Source of the DNA: an uncultured Bacteroidales bacterium
GTDB lineage: Bacteria > Bacteroidota > Bacteroidia > Bacteroidales > Muribaculaceae
Length of the DNA: 36,628 bases
Direction: 5' to 3'
Assembly (NCBI GenBank): GCA_902792435.1
Contig: CADAZN010000034.1
Location: forward strand, 1 to 36,628
Part shown: piece by piece, positions 6,779 through 13,290 of the stretch
How the letters are laid out: the number at the start of each line of letters is the position of its first letter
Position numbering within the stretch: the stretch's first letter is position 1
The notes under the pieces: generated by a model
Database searches by the model: none
Told to the model about the DNA's origin: nothing
What the model saw: the letters and a program-made list of their open reading frames with translations, nothing else
Position numbers and translations under genes: made by a program

Positions 6779-7291
6779 ATGACAAAATATATCTTTCTCG
6801 ATTTTGATGGGGTATTGAATACGGAGTTTTATCAAAATCTGCTTATATCGCAAGGAAAACCTTGGGGAGATGAAAATGGAGCTTTCTTTGACCCAGAGGC
6901 TGTGATGCAGCTTAAGCGTATTGTTGACGCCACTTGTGCAGACATTGTCATTGAATCCTCATGGAAATATCTTGGATTAAAGGCTTTAAGGGATATGTGG
7001 GCAGCACGCCGATTGCCTGGACGTTTAATCGATATCACTCCGTTTACAGCCAGTGACAGCTGGCTATTGACTGCCGAACCGAATGACATTGACATCGAAA
7101 TGGGACATTGCAAAGGAATAGAAATCGCATCATGGCTTTTGGACCACGCAACAGCAGAAGCCCGATACGTTATCATTGATGACGAGTATGTGATACTAGA
7201 CTCTCAGTTGCCTCAATTTATTTTAACCAATCCTTATGATGGAATAACTAAAGAAATTGCCGATAGAGCTATCGGAATGCTAAATGAGTAA
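6779..7291 (+). CDS. HAD-superfamily phosphatase-like protein
   Basis: The protein has 170 residues. The HAD nucleophile motif DFDGVLN (8-14, D8 and D10) opens it, motif II is probably in ESSWKYLG (59-66), and the distal acidic motif VIIDDE (131-136) closes the active site. The arrangement matches the small HAD domains of the Swiss-army-knife RNA-repair type (HAD_SAK-like) rather than large phosphatases; that subfamily assignment is from memory. It would hydrolyse a phosphate ester, possibly on nucleic-acid ends. A TTG-initiated extension to 6761 is rejected because that codon lies inside the -7 box; the ATG at 6779 gives a leader of about 10 nt. Single-gene unit between palindrome elements 2 and 3. 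Confidence 0.82.
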   Translation: MTKYIFLDFDGVLNTEFYQNLLISQGKPWGDENGAFFDPEAVMQLKRIVDATCADIVIESSWKYLGLKALRDMWAARRLPGRLIDITPFTASDSWLLTAEPNDIDIEMGHCKGIEIASWLLDHATAEARYVIIDDEYVILDSQLPQFILTNPYDGITKEIADRAIGMLNE

Positions 7292-7332
7292 ATTTTTGGA
7301 AACTTTTTTTCAAAAAAATGCCTCATCGTCAA

Positions 7333-7371
7333 ACCTCTGCCACCATTTGGCAGAGGTCGTTGTTTTCTTTG
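7333..7371 (+). promoter_or_regulatory. Palindrome/promoter element 3
   Basis: Arms ACCTCTGCCA (7333-7342) and TGGCAGAGGT (7348-7357) pair perfectly around a 5-nt loop. The core TGCCACCATTTGGCA (7338-7352) is followed by 11 bp and then TTTCTTTG (7364-7371), a -7 box with one departure from TAnnTTTG. The small ORF at 7396 starts 25 nt later. Confidence 0.7.
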
Positions 7372-7395
7372 CACTGTGATTAACGATTAAAAACA

Positions 7396-7572
7396 ATGAC
7401 AATGGAAGAAGACTTAATTTTGTTTGTGGTTCCCGAACGTGGAATACCAATAGAGTTCCCCTTAAGTTATTTACTGAATGAGAACTTCGCATTTCATGAA
7501 AACAAAGAAGAAAATGTAAAAGATTTGAACGAACTCATTCAAGCAATAGCTGAATATCGGGACAACCTCTAA
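7396..7572 (+). CDS. Small acidic hypothetical protein (58 aa)
   Basis: ATG 7396 lies 25 nt after the -7 box of element 3 and opens a 58-residue acidic frame (begins MTMEEDLILFVVPERG, contains FPLSYLLNENFAFHE, ends at TAA 7570-7572). It resembles no family I know. Its support is its position exactly where the other three elements place their genes, and its protein-like composition. The stop codon abuts a 56-bp remnant of another gene's 3' end. Confidence 0.55.
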   Translation: MTMEEDLILFVVPERGIPIEFPLSYLLNENFAFHENKEENVKDLNELIQAIAEYRDNL

Positions 7573-7628
7573 ATTACAAGAAGGCGTGCATGAGCGTAGG
7601 GGATTTCACCTACGAAGCTCTCGACTGA
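7573..7628 (+). pseudogene. 3'-end remnant of a small gene; near-copy of 8383-8438
   Basis: These 56 bp match 8383-8438 at 52 positions. In the frame of the downstream copy both encode the same C-terminal tail (YKKACMSVGDFTYEALD then stop). All four differences are third-codon-position and silent (Val, Ala, Leu, Asp codons). There is no 5' part here: the fragment begins directly after the stop of the 58-aa gene, in another frame. It is most likely the surviving end of a deleted relative of the downstream gene. Confidence 0.75.
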
Positions 7629-7651
7629 TTTTTTAAAAAAAACATCACTTT

Positions 7652-7695
7652 GACGCACCTATGCCTCCATTTGGCACAGGTGCGTCTTATCTTTG
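7652..7695 (+). promoter_or_regulatory. Palindrome/promoter element 4
   Basis: Fourteen-base arms GACGCACCTATGCC (7652-7665) and GGCACAGGTGCGTC (7673-7686) pair with one mismatch, the longest stem of the four. The core TGCCTCCATTTGGCA (7662-7676) is followed by 11 bp and then TATCTTTG (7688-7695), and the gene ATG follows 22 nt later. Confidence 0.75.
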
Positions 7696-7716
7696 TGAAT
7701 AATAAAAGACTGGATT

Positions 7717-8181
7717 ATGGCAAAAAGAAAAAACAAGCTGGCAGCCCTCGAAAGCGTTGAGGCTTGGGCTAAAGAGGCCAAGAAAGATATTGGTTATCTG
7801 ACAAAGGCCTTCGAAGGCGCATATCATCAAGAGCTGCAAAGGTTGCAAGAATGCGATAATCTTTCTGACATTATAGATTGTATCCAAGATCTAGATGCAG
7901 CTCTGGAAAGTTTGGCTGGCCATATAAGCCATGCACAGGATCAAGTTAACTGCATAAAACACGTTATTAATGAAACAAGAACAACTTGGGCTAAAGAGGC
8001 CAAGAAAGATATTGGTCATCTGACAAAGACCTTCGAATGTACTTTTCAAAGAGAATTGCATAACTGGCAAGAATACGATGATATTTCTGGTATTGCTGAT
8101 AGTCTTGTTGACTTAGGCTCAACAATCGACAGCTTAACTTTCTATGTAAACGACGCAAGAGACAATCAAAAAGAAGAATAG
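7717..8181 (+). CDS. Hypothetical protein of two 74-aa repeats
   Basis: The 154 residues are lysine-, glutamate- and aspartate-rich, predicted helical, and built of two repeats. Each starts WAKEAKKDIG(Y/H)LTK(A/T)FE and continues through an EL...L/W-QE-D-(I)...(D)L...(L)...(A)-D pattern. The DNA at 7763-7815 is nearly identical to 7985-8037 (offset 222 bp, 74 codons), while the rest of the repeats has diverged. No family is recognised. It follows palindrome element 4 and ends 8 bp before another -7 box. Confidence 0.7.
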   Translation: MAKRKNKLAALESVEAWAKEAKKDIGYLTKAFEGAYHQELQRLQECDNLSDIIDCIQDLDAALESLAGHISHAQDQVNCIKHVINETRTTWAKEAKKDIGHLTKTFECTFQRELHNWQEYDDISGIADSLVDLGSTIDSLTFYVNDARDNQKEE

Positions 8182-8188
8182 AAATAAC

Positions 8189-8196
8189 TATCTTTG
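8189..8196 (+). promoter_or_regulatory. -7 box ahead of the frameshifted small gene
   Basis: TATCTTTG lies just after the stop of the repeat protein and 14 nt before the ATG at 8210. No palindrome core lies upstream, so this unit lacks the elements 1-4 layout. Confidence 0.45.
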
Positions 8197-8209
8197 TAAC
8201 ACTATTTTT

Positions 8210-8438
8210 ATGTTTTACTATTATTTATTTCAGAATTACACCCAAGCGCACAAGGCGCGTCAATGGGCAAGTAATCACGCCCGAAATGGTGATTACCGTC
8301 ACTACTCGTCAGCACTGCACCAACCCGTTCTACAACGGAGCAGTCGAAGTTAAGGAACAGTACATGCGCATGTATAACTTCGATTACAAGAAGGCGTGCA
8401 TGAGCGTCGGGGATTTCACCTACGAAGCCCTTGATTGA
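8210..8438 (+). pseudogene. Small gene with probable 1-nt frameshift
   Basis: From ATG 8210 one frame reads MFYYYLF, then runs into protein-unlike sequence. The neighbouring frame, from about 8232 to the TGA at 8436-8438, is open and protein-like (RITPKRTRRVNGQ, then PEMVITVTTRQHCTN, FYNGAVEVKEQYMRMY and a tail ending FTYEALD). Removing one base near 8231 would join them into a protein of about 75 residues. That the second frame is real is supported by the silent-only differences between its 3' end and the remnant at 7573-7628. Alternatives are a sequencing error, a non-ATG start or programmed frameshifting. Family unknown. Confidence 0.6.
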
Positions 8439-8481
8439 CATCTTCAAATACTCACTTTCATCACTAAAAGTGTAGGGAAAT

Positions 8482-8513
8482 AACAAAGCTGGGCTAAGTG
8501 GCCCAGCTTTGTT
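8482..8513. terminator. Bidirectional terminator between convergent units
   Basis: Perfect 13-bp arms AACAAAGCTGGGC (8482-8494) and GCCCAGCTTTGTT (8501-8513) enclose a 6-nt loop. It lies between the rightward island and the leftward GH3 gene and probably serves both. Confidence 0.8.
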
Positions 8514-8537
8514 GATGTGATATCTTTTACCTAGTTT

Positions 8538-10880
8538 TTATTCCTTGCAGTTGATGCGCAAAGCCTGATCGGCAATCTGGATGAGGAATTCACCTGGCTC
8601 CAGATGGCGCTGGTCATCGATGCCCACAAAGGCTAGGTCGGTGGCTGGCAACTGGAACTTCACGGTCTTGGTTTCTCCGGGTTGGAGCTCAATCTTGGTG
8701 AACGCCCTGAGTCGGCGGCTCTCGGGAACTATGCTTGCCACCATGTCGCGGCTGAACATCAGCACGGCCTCTTTTCCCGCCCTTGGTCCATCGTTTTTCA
8801 CGTCAACCGAGATGTTGAGCACATCGGCAGGACCAAAATTAGTCTTATCGACCTGAAGGTTGCTATAGCTGAAAGTGGTGTAGCTAAGACCAAATCCAAA
8901 TGGCCACTGCACATCGACTTGTGCGTTGTAGTCATACACACCCTCCATTGTGCCCGACTCCTCACTCACACGGTAATCATAGGTTGTGAGCGACGATGAG
9001 TAACGTGGATAAGTGTAAGGCATTCGTGCCGAGAAGTTATCATCACCAGCCAGCAATCGTGCAAGGGCATTACTACCTTCATTGCCTGGCAGCAGGATGT
9101 TAACAACAGCTTGTGCCAATGGCTCGATATCGTTAACCAATCGTGGGCGTCCCTCATTGAGGATGAGCACAATGGGTTTACCAGTGGTGGCAAGAGCCTT
9201 CACTAAATCACGCTGATTCTGTGACAATGACAGGTCGTCGAGGTTGCCGGGAGTCTCGGTATAGGAATTTTCTCCCACGCAAGCCACTATCACGTCGGCA
9301 CCAGCTGCTGCAGCAACGGCACGGCTGATTTGCGGCTCGTTCTCTTCCCAATACTTGCCATCATTGTTATAGGTGACACCTGGCTCGTAGATTACGTTAG
9401 AAGCACCAAAGCGCTGCTGCATGGCCTCAAGAATAGTATTATGTTGTGAAGCATACTTGTCGGCATTGTTGCCTTGCCAGGTGTAGCTCCATCCGCCATT
9501 GAGGCATCTCATGGAGTTGGCATTAGGCCCAGTGACAAGAATCTTCTTGCCTTGCGCCAGTGGCAATGTGGCATTGTTGTTTTTGAGCAGCACCATGGTC
9601 TCCACGGCAGCATCTTGCGCCGCCTTGCTGTGCTCGGCCGAGCCAAACTTTGGATAGTCCTTGATGTTGGTGTTGGGCATGTCAAAGAGTCCCATCCTGT
9701 ACTTCATGCGTAGCACACGTCGCACGGCGTCGTCGATGCGACTCATGCTCACAGTGCCCTCCTTAACGAGCTCAATCAGTAAATCGCAAAATGCTAAGTC
9801 GTAGGGTTCCATCGCCATATCGATGCCAGCGTTAATAGCCATCGCGATAGCCTCCTTTTTATCACGAGCCACCATTTCACGCTTCCACAGGTTGTCGATG
9901 TCGGCCCAGTCGGTAACTATCATACCATCCCAGCCGGTCTCTTCTTTGAGCCATTTAGTAAGATACTTGGCATTGATGTGCATCGGCACACCATTTACCG
10001 AACCTGAGTTTACCATCACCGAAGTAGCACCTGCCTGAACGCACGCAAGGAAAGGAGCAAAATGCTTCTCGCGCAATTCCCATTCAGGTACATAGGCTGG
10101 CGTGCGGTCGCGGCCAGTGCGAGGCGTGCCATAAGCCATAAAGTGCTTGATTGAAGTGCCAATGTGGAATTTGTCGATGTGGTTAGGGTCATCACCCTGA
10201 AAACCGAGCACCATGGCGCGTCCCATCACGGCATTGACAAGGCAATCCTCGCCAAAGTTCTCCCACACGCGTGGCCAACGAGGGTCGCGCGAGAGGTCAA
10301 CGGTTGGCGAGTAGGTCCATGGGCAGTTTCCAGCTCTTGTCTCATAGGCTGTGATTGTGGCAGCCTTCTTAGCCAATTCGGAATTAAACGATGCTCCCAC
10401 ATTAGTGTTTTGCGGGAATAAGGTACCACTAAGTGTATAGGTCAAGCCATGGTTCTGGTCAAGGCCATAGACACATGGAATGCCACAAGCTTTAAGGGAA
10501 TACTCGTTGATAGTCCTGATAGTCTGTTGCCACCATTCTGGAGTCTGTGCCACCGGACCTGGAGCGTTGAGGATTGAACCAACTTGATACTTAGTCAAAG
10601 CTCGCTCCAGCTTGTCTTTGTCAAGCACAAAATTGTCGCCTTCCCAGTGACCCAGCACATCGATAACGAGCTCGGTCATTTGCCCCACCTTCTGCTCAAG
10701 AGTGAGGCGCGAGAGCGTTTGCTCCACACGCTGCTCAATCCTAGCGTCGGGGACATACGACAATTTAATCTGCGCTGTTGCGCCCATCGAGATGCAAAAA
10801 CACACCACAATCGACATCATCCACAGCACTTTAGAGCACTTGCAAAACGTTATGTTACGCGATTTAGATAAACCTTTCAT
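8538..10880 (-). CDS. Secreted GH3 beta-glucosidase-type glycoside hydrolase
   Basis: The 780-residue enzyme would release sugars from beta-linked oligosaccharides in the periplasm or at the surface. An N-terminal hydrophobic segment (about 18-37, ending ATAQ) is a signal peptide. The GH3 N-terminal barrel (about 55-385) shows SPTVDLSRDPRWPR, EDCLV, KHFMAYG (245-251) and the nucleophile D324 in GMIVTDWADI. The GH3 C-terminal sandwich (about 410-640) contains VETMVLLKNN and the acid/base region VACVGENSYTETPG. A fibronectin-III-like domain (about 680-765) closes the protein after WPFGFGLSYT. A longer open frame begins 16 codons earlier, but ATG 10880 better fits the signal peptide. Exact substrate (glucoside or xyloside) is not readable; the architecture is BglX-like. 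Confidence 0.95.
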   Translation of the reverse strand: MKGLSKSRNITFCKCSKVLWMMSIVVCFCISMGATAQIKLSYVPDARIEQRVEQTLSRLTLEQKVGQMTELVIDVLGHWEGDNFVLDKDKLERALTKYQVGSILNAPGPVAQTPEWWQQTIRTINEYSLKACGIPCVYGLDQNHGLTYTLSGTLFPQNTNVGASFNSELAKKAATITAYETRAGNCPWTYSPTVDLSRDPRWPRVWENFGEDCLVNAVMGRAMVLGFQGDDPNHIDKFHIGTSIKHFMAYGTPRTGRDRTPAYVPEWELREKHFAPFLACVQAGATSVMVNSGSVNGVPMHINAKYLTKWLKEETGWDGMIVTDWADIDNLWKREMVARDKKEAIAMAINAGIDMAMEPYDLAFCDLLIELVKEGTVSMSRIDDAVRRVLRMKYRMGLFDMPNTNIKDYPKFGSAEHSKAAQDAAVETMVLLKNNNATLPLAQGKKILVTGPNANSMRCLNGGWSYTWQGNNADKYASQHNTILEAMQQRFGASNVIYEPGVTYNNDGKYWEENEPQISRAVAAAAGADVIVACVGENSYTETPGNLDDLSLSQNQRDLVKALATTGKPIVLILNEGRPRLVNDIEPLAQAVVNILLPGNEGSNALARLLAGDDNFSARMPYTYPRYSSSLTTYDYRVSEESGTMEGVYDYNAQVDVQWPFGFGLSYTTFSYSNLQVDKTNFGPADVLNISVDVKNDGPRAGKEAVLMFSRDMVASIVPESRRLRAFTKIELQPGETKTVKFQLPATDLAFVGIDDQRHLEPGEFLIQIADQALRINCKE

Positions 10881-10916
10881 AGTATTATTCTTAATTGATA
10901 AAAACCTAACAGTTTG

Positions 10917-10946
10917 CAAAGATAGCACTTTTTCCCAAATTCCAAA
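10917..10946 (-). promoter_or_regulatory. Promoter of the GH3 gene
   Basis: On the minus strand TATCTTTG (10924-10917) lies 36 nt before the ATG, with a TTTG (10946-10943) 18 bp upstream of it, close to the Bacteroidetes -33/-7 arrangement. Confidence 0.55.
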
Positions 10947-10990
10947 ATGATATCATCACATCATAGAAGCCATCGGCCTGGAAAATAGAA

Positions 10991-11020
10991 GCGGGATTAG
11001 TGTTGAGGCACTAATCCCGC
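10991..11020 (-). terminator. Terminator downstream of the secreted multidomain gene
   Basis: Perfect 12-bp arms GCGGGATTAGTG (10991-11002) and CACTAATCCCGC (11009-11020) surround a 6-nt loop, 25 bp past the stop at 11046. The following tract on the minus strand is T-rich but not a pure T-run. Confidence 0.75.
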
Positions 11021-11045
11021 CTATTATAACATAAGAATTGGTTTA

Positions 11046-12878
11046 TTACTTAACGTATTTCTTGCCATTTTGGATGTAGATGCCATGAGCGGGAACGCTG
11101 TTGAGCTGGCGGCCCTGGAGGTCGAAGATGCGGCTGTCGGCTTTATCGGTGAGGATTGTGCTGATGCCGGTGACTTCTTTCGAAACAGTCATTACAAGGG
11201 GCTCAACAAGGCCTCTGCCACCAGGTATCGTTGGTTGCATAACGGTGATTGTGTACTTGCCGTCGCCTACAACCTTGAAGTTTGCTCCGTCAACAAGACC
11301 AATTGGTTGGTTGAGCAGACCTTCGTTGATCTCGAAATAGCCAACGTTGTTCTCGTCAACGCCACCGAACCACTTCCAGCCGTTTGAGGAAGTCTCGTCG
11401 GGGGTGATGAGCTTGAACTCTGCGCCGTCCTCGAGGTCGATTTCAACAGTGAACGCGTCATTTTCAAATAACATAGGCACGCGGCCCTCGGCGTTCTGCC
11501 AGTTCCAGCCGTTGAAGCTACCCACGAGGTAGAGCTCATCGATTGTGGGCACTACGCCACCCTCGGGCAGAGTGGTGAACAATACGCTTTGTGTCCAGGG
11601 GCTTGTCGCGCCATCGATAACGCCACACACTTGAACCTCATATTGGGTTTCGGGGTCAAGATTCCTGATAGTGTAAGGGTTGGACACTTCTTCTAGCGTA
11701 GTCCACTCATACTGCACGGCATCACTAGCACCGGGAACGGTCACTTCCACATCGTCGATGTCAAGCCAGAACTGGTCGGTGCAGTTGTAGTGACGTATGG
11801 CGAGATAGCCATAGCCTTCGTAGGCACTCAGGTCGGCAACAACTTGCTGATAATCGACAGTGGTGGTGTAGATATCGGAGATGGCAACAAAGTCGTCTAC
11901 AGAAGTCCACTCGTCGCCTTGATACAGATATACTTGGAATTTTTCATTGGCATACTGAGTCATGTTTTCCTGAGCAACTGCCCAGAACGAGAATTGTCCG
12001 CCAAGCTTCACCTTGGGAGTGATAATCCAGTTGTCGGGGGTGAGAGCTCCACTGGTGTCATAGCTTGCAGAATACATCACGCCTGCACCACTGTGTGCTT
12101 TTACCTTGTCGTTAATCCACGTCCAGCCTTTGCCGTCGCCATCGGCATCAACAAGAGTGAACTCTCCTGCTTGGTCGGGGTCCTCGAAGTCCCAGAAGCG
12201 GTTGTTGTCGGACACGTCGACATACTTGCGGTAGCGCAGGTTGAAGGCTTGGGCATCGCTGGTCCATGACACATCGGCGGTGGTTACATCGGGAACTGCT
12301 GCCAGATTGGTGGGGGTGGGAACCTTCATGTCCTTATACAGCTTCATACTATAGCAAAACAGCAAGAAGGTCATCTGGTCGGGAGAAATGGTCTCGACAT
12401 AGATGTTGGTAAGAGTGAAAGTCTTAGCATAAGGGTCATACTGGAACAACAATGGACCGAAAGAGTAAGCATCGCTCGTGCCGCAGGCATAGATGCTATA
12501 TTCGCCATATTCGCCACAGTATTGTCCACTGTTGAAAGTTGCGATATAGTTGGCCAGTCTTCCTTTAATCCAGGCATTGGGGCAGCTTAAAACCAAACCC
12601 TTGAAGTAGATGTCATCGCCATCGAAGGCAACCGCAATGGCGTTGTCGTTAACATAAGGGATGTTGTTCTCGCCATAATAGTAGATGGCGTCAATAGCCC
12701 AGTCGTCCTCAATCACGGCAGTTTCGGGTGGAGTTACCAGCACATTGTCTTTCGTGACATTAGCGGTGTTTCTCTTCATTCCTGTGTAAGGCACCATGGT
12801 ACCCTGGGGAATCAATTGTGCAAATGATGTAATGGCAATAACCATTGCCATCGCTAAAGTGGTGTAAAATCTTTTCAT
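11046..12878 (-). CDS. Secreted multidomain protein (choice-of-anchor J, FN3, T9SS-like tail)
   Basis: The protein has 610 residues. It has a signal peptide (about 1-20, ending TSFAQ), an FN3-like stretch (PTNLAAVPDVTTADVSWTS, near 190), and a choice-of-anchor-J/cleaved-adhesin-like domain (about 225-385, WDFED then DGDGKGWTW, DNWIITPKVKL and FWLDIDDVEV). A second FN3 strand pair (YTIRNLDPETQYEVQV) is followed by a starch-binding/SusE-like segment (ELYLVGSFNGWNW). The C-terminal RIFDLQGRQLNSVPAHGIYI motif is the Bacteroidetes sorting-type tail, which implies export to the cell surface. It probably binds or processes polysaccharide or protein outside the cell; no catalytic motif is seen. A GTG two codons upstream is possible, but ATG 12878 fits the signal peptide. 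It neighbours the GH3 gene but has its own terminator. Confidence 0.82.
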   Translation of the reverse strand: MKRFYTTLAMAMVIAITSFAQLIPQGTMVPYTGMKRNTANVTKDNVLVTPPETAVIEDDWAIDAIYYYGENNIPYVNDNAIAVAFDGDDIYFKGLVLSCPNAWIKGRLANYIATFNSGQYCGEYGEYSIYACGTSDAYSFGPLLFQYDPYAKTFTLTNIYVETISPDQMTFLLFCYSMKLYKDMKVPTPTNLAAVPDVTTADVSWTSDAQAFNLRYRKYVDVSDNNRFWDFEDPDQAGEFTLVDADGDGKGWTWINDKVKAHSGAGVMYSASYDTSGALTPDNWIITPKVKLGGQFSFWAVAQENMTQYANEKFQVYLYQGDEWTSVDDFVAISDIYTTTVDYQQVVADLSAYEGYGYLAIRHYNCTDQFWLDIDDVEVTVPGASDAVQYEWTTLEEVSNPYTIRNLDPETQYEVQVCGVIDGATSPWTQSVLFTTLPEGGVVPTIDELYLVGSFNGWNWQNAEGRVPMLFENDAFTVEIDLEDGAEFKLITPDETSSNGWKWFGGVDENNVGYFEINEGLLNQPIGLVDGANFKVVGDGKYTITVMQPTIPGGRGLVEPLVMTVSKEVTGISTILTDKADSRIFDLQGRQLNSVPAHGIYIQNGKKYVK

Positions 12879-13290
12879 GATCACTTTTATTTTAAATATA
12901 GTTAATGGCTATTATTACTTCTGCAAAGTAAATACATTTTTCATAAATATCCAATAATTAGACATATAAATTCAAATTGCCAGCCATTGGTTCATGTACA
13001 ATTCAAACAACATTCACAACTGAATTACAACTTAAACAACATTGTTTCTCTCACAATGCTGCAAGTCTCACCAAGACAATTAAGGACGAAAGATTCATTG
13101 TTTTCTTTTTATTAAGGACAACTGTCGCTGGCCACTTCTCAGTGCCAGCTCACGCAATAATTGCCCAAAATGTAACTCTCCATAAAGAAAAAAGCATGAT
13201 ATGGAAACAGCTTGATATAAACAAGTATGCCGCACTATGGCTGCGACATTCCCTTTTTAATGCATATTCAAATGCTCATTTGCGAACTAA
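12879..13290. other. 412-bp intergenic region with a weak promoter
   Basis: A weak -7 box on the minus strand (TTACTTTG, 12931-12924) lies about 46 nt upstream of the secreted-protein ATG. The rest is AT-rich, with no convincing hairpin terminator for the PLD operon that ends at 13291. The rightward open frame at 12977-13294 starts with TTG, lacks protein character and is not called. Confidence 0.5.

Noticed and set aside
6756-6781. TTG start at 6761 for the HAD gene
   Set aside because: The codon lies within the -7 box TAATTTTG; the ATG at 6779 immediately precedes the HAD motif.
2274-7695. A CRISPR array or classical integron attC array
   Set aside because: There are only four short palindromes at irregular spacing, no spacers, no cas genes or integrase, and no attC end motifs. 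They are tied to promoters instead.
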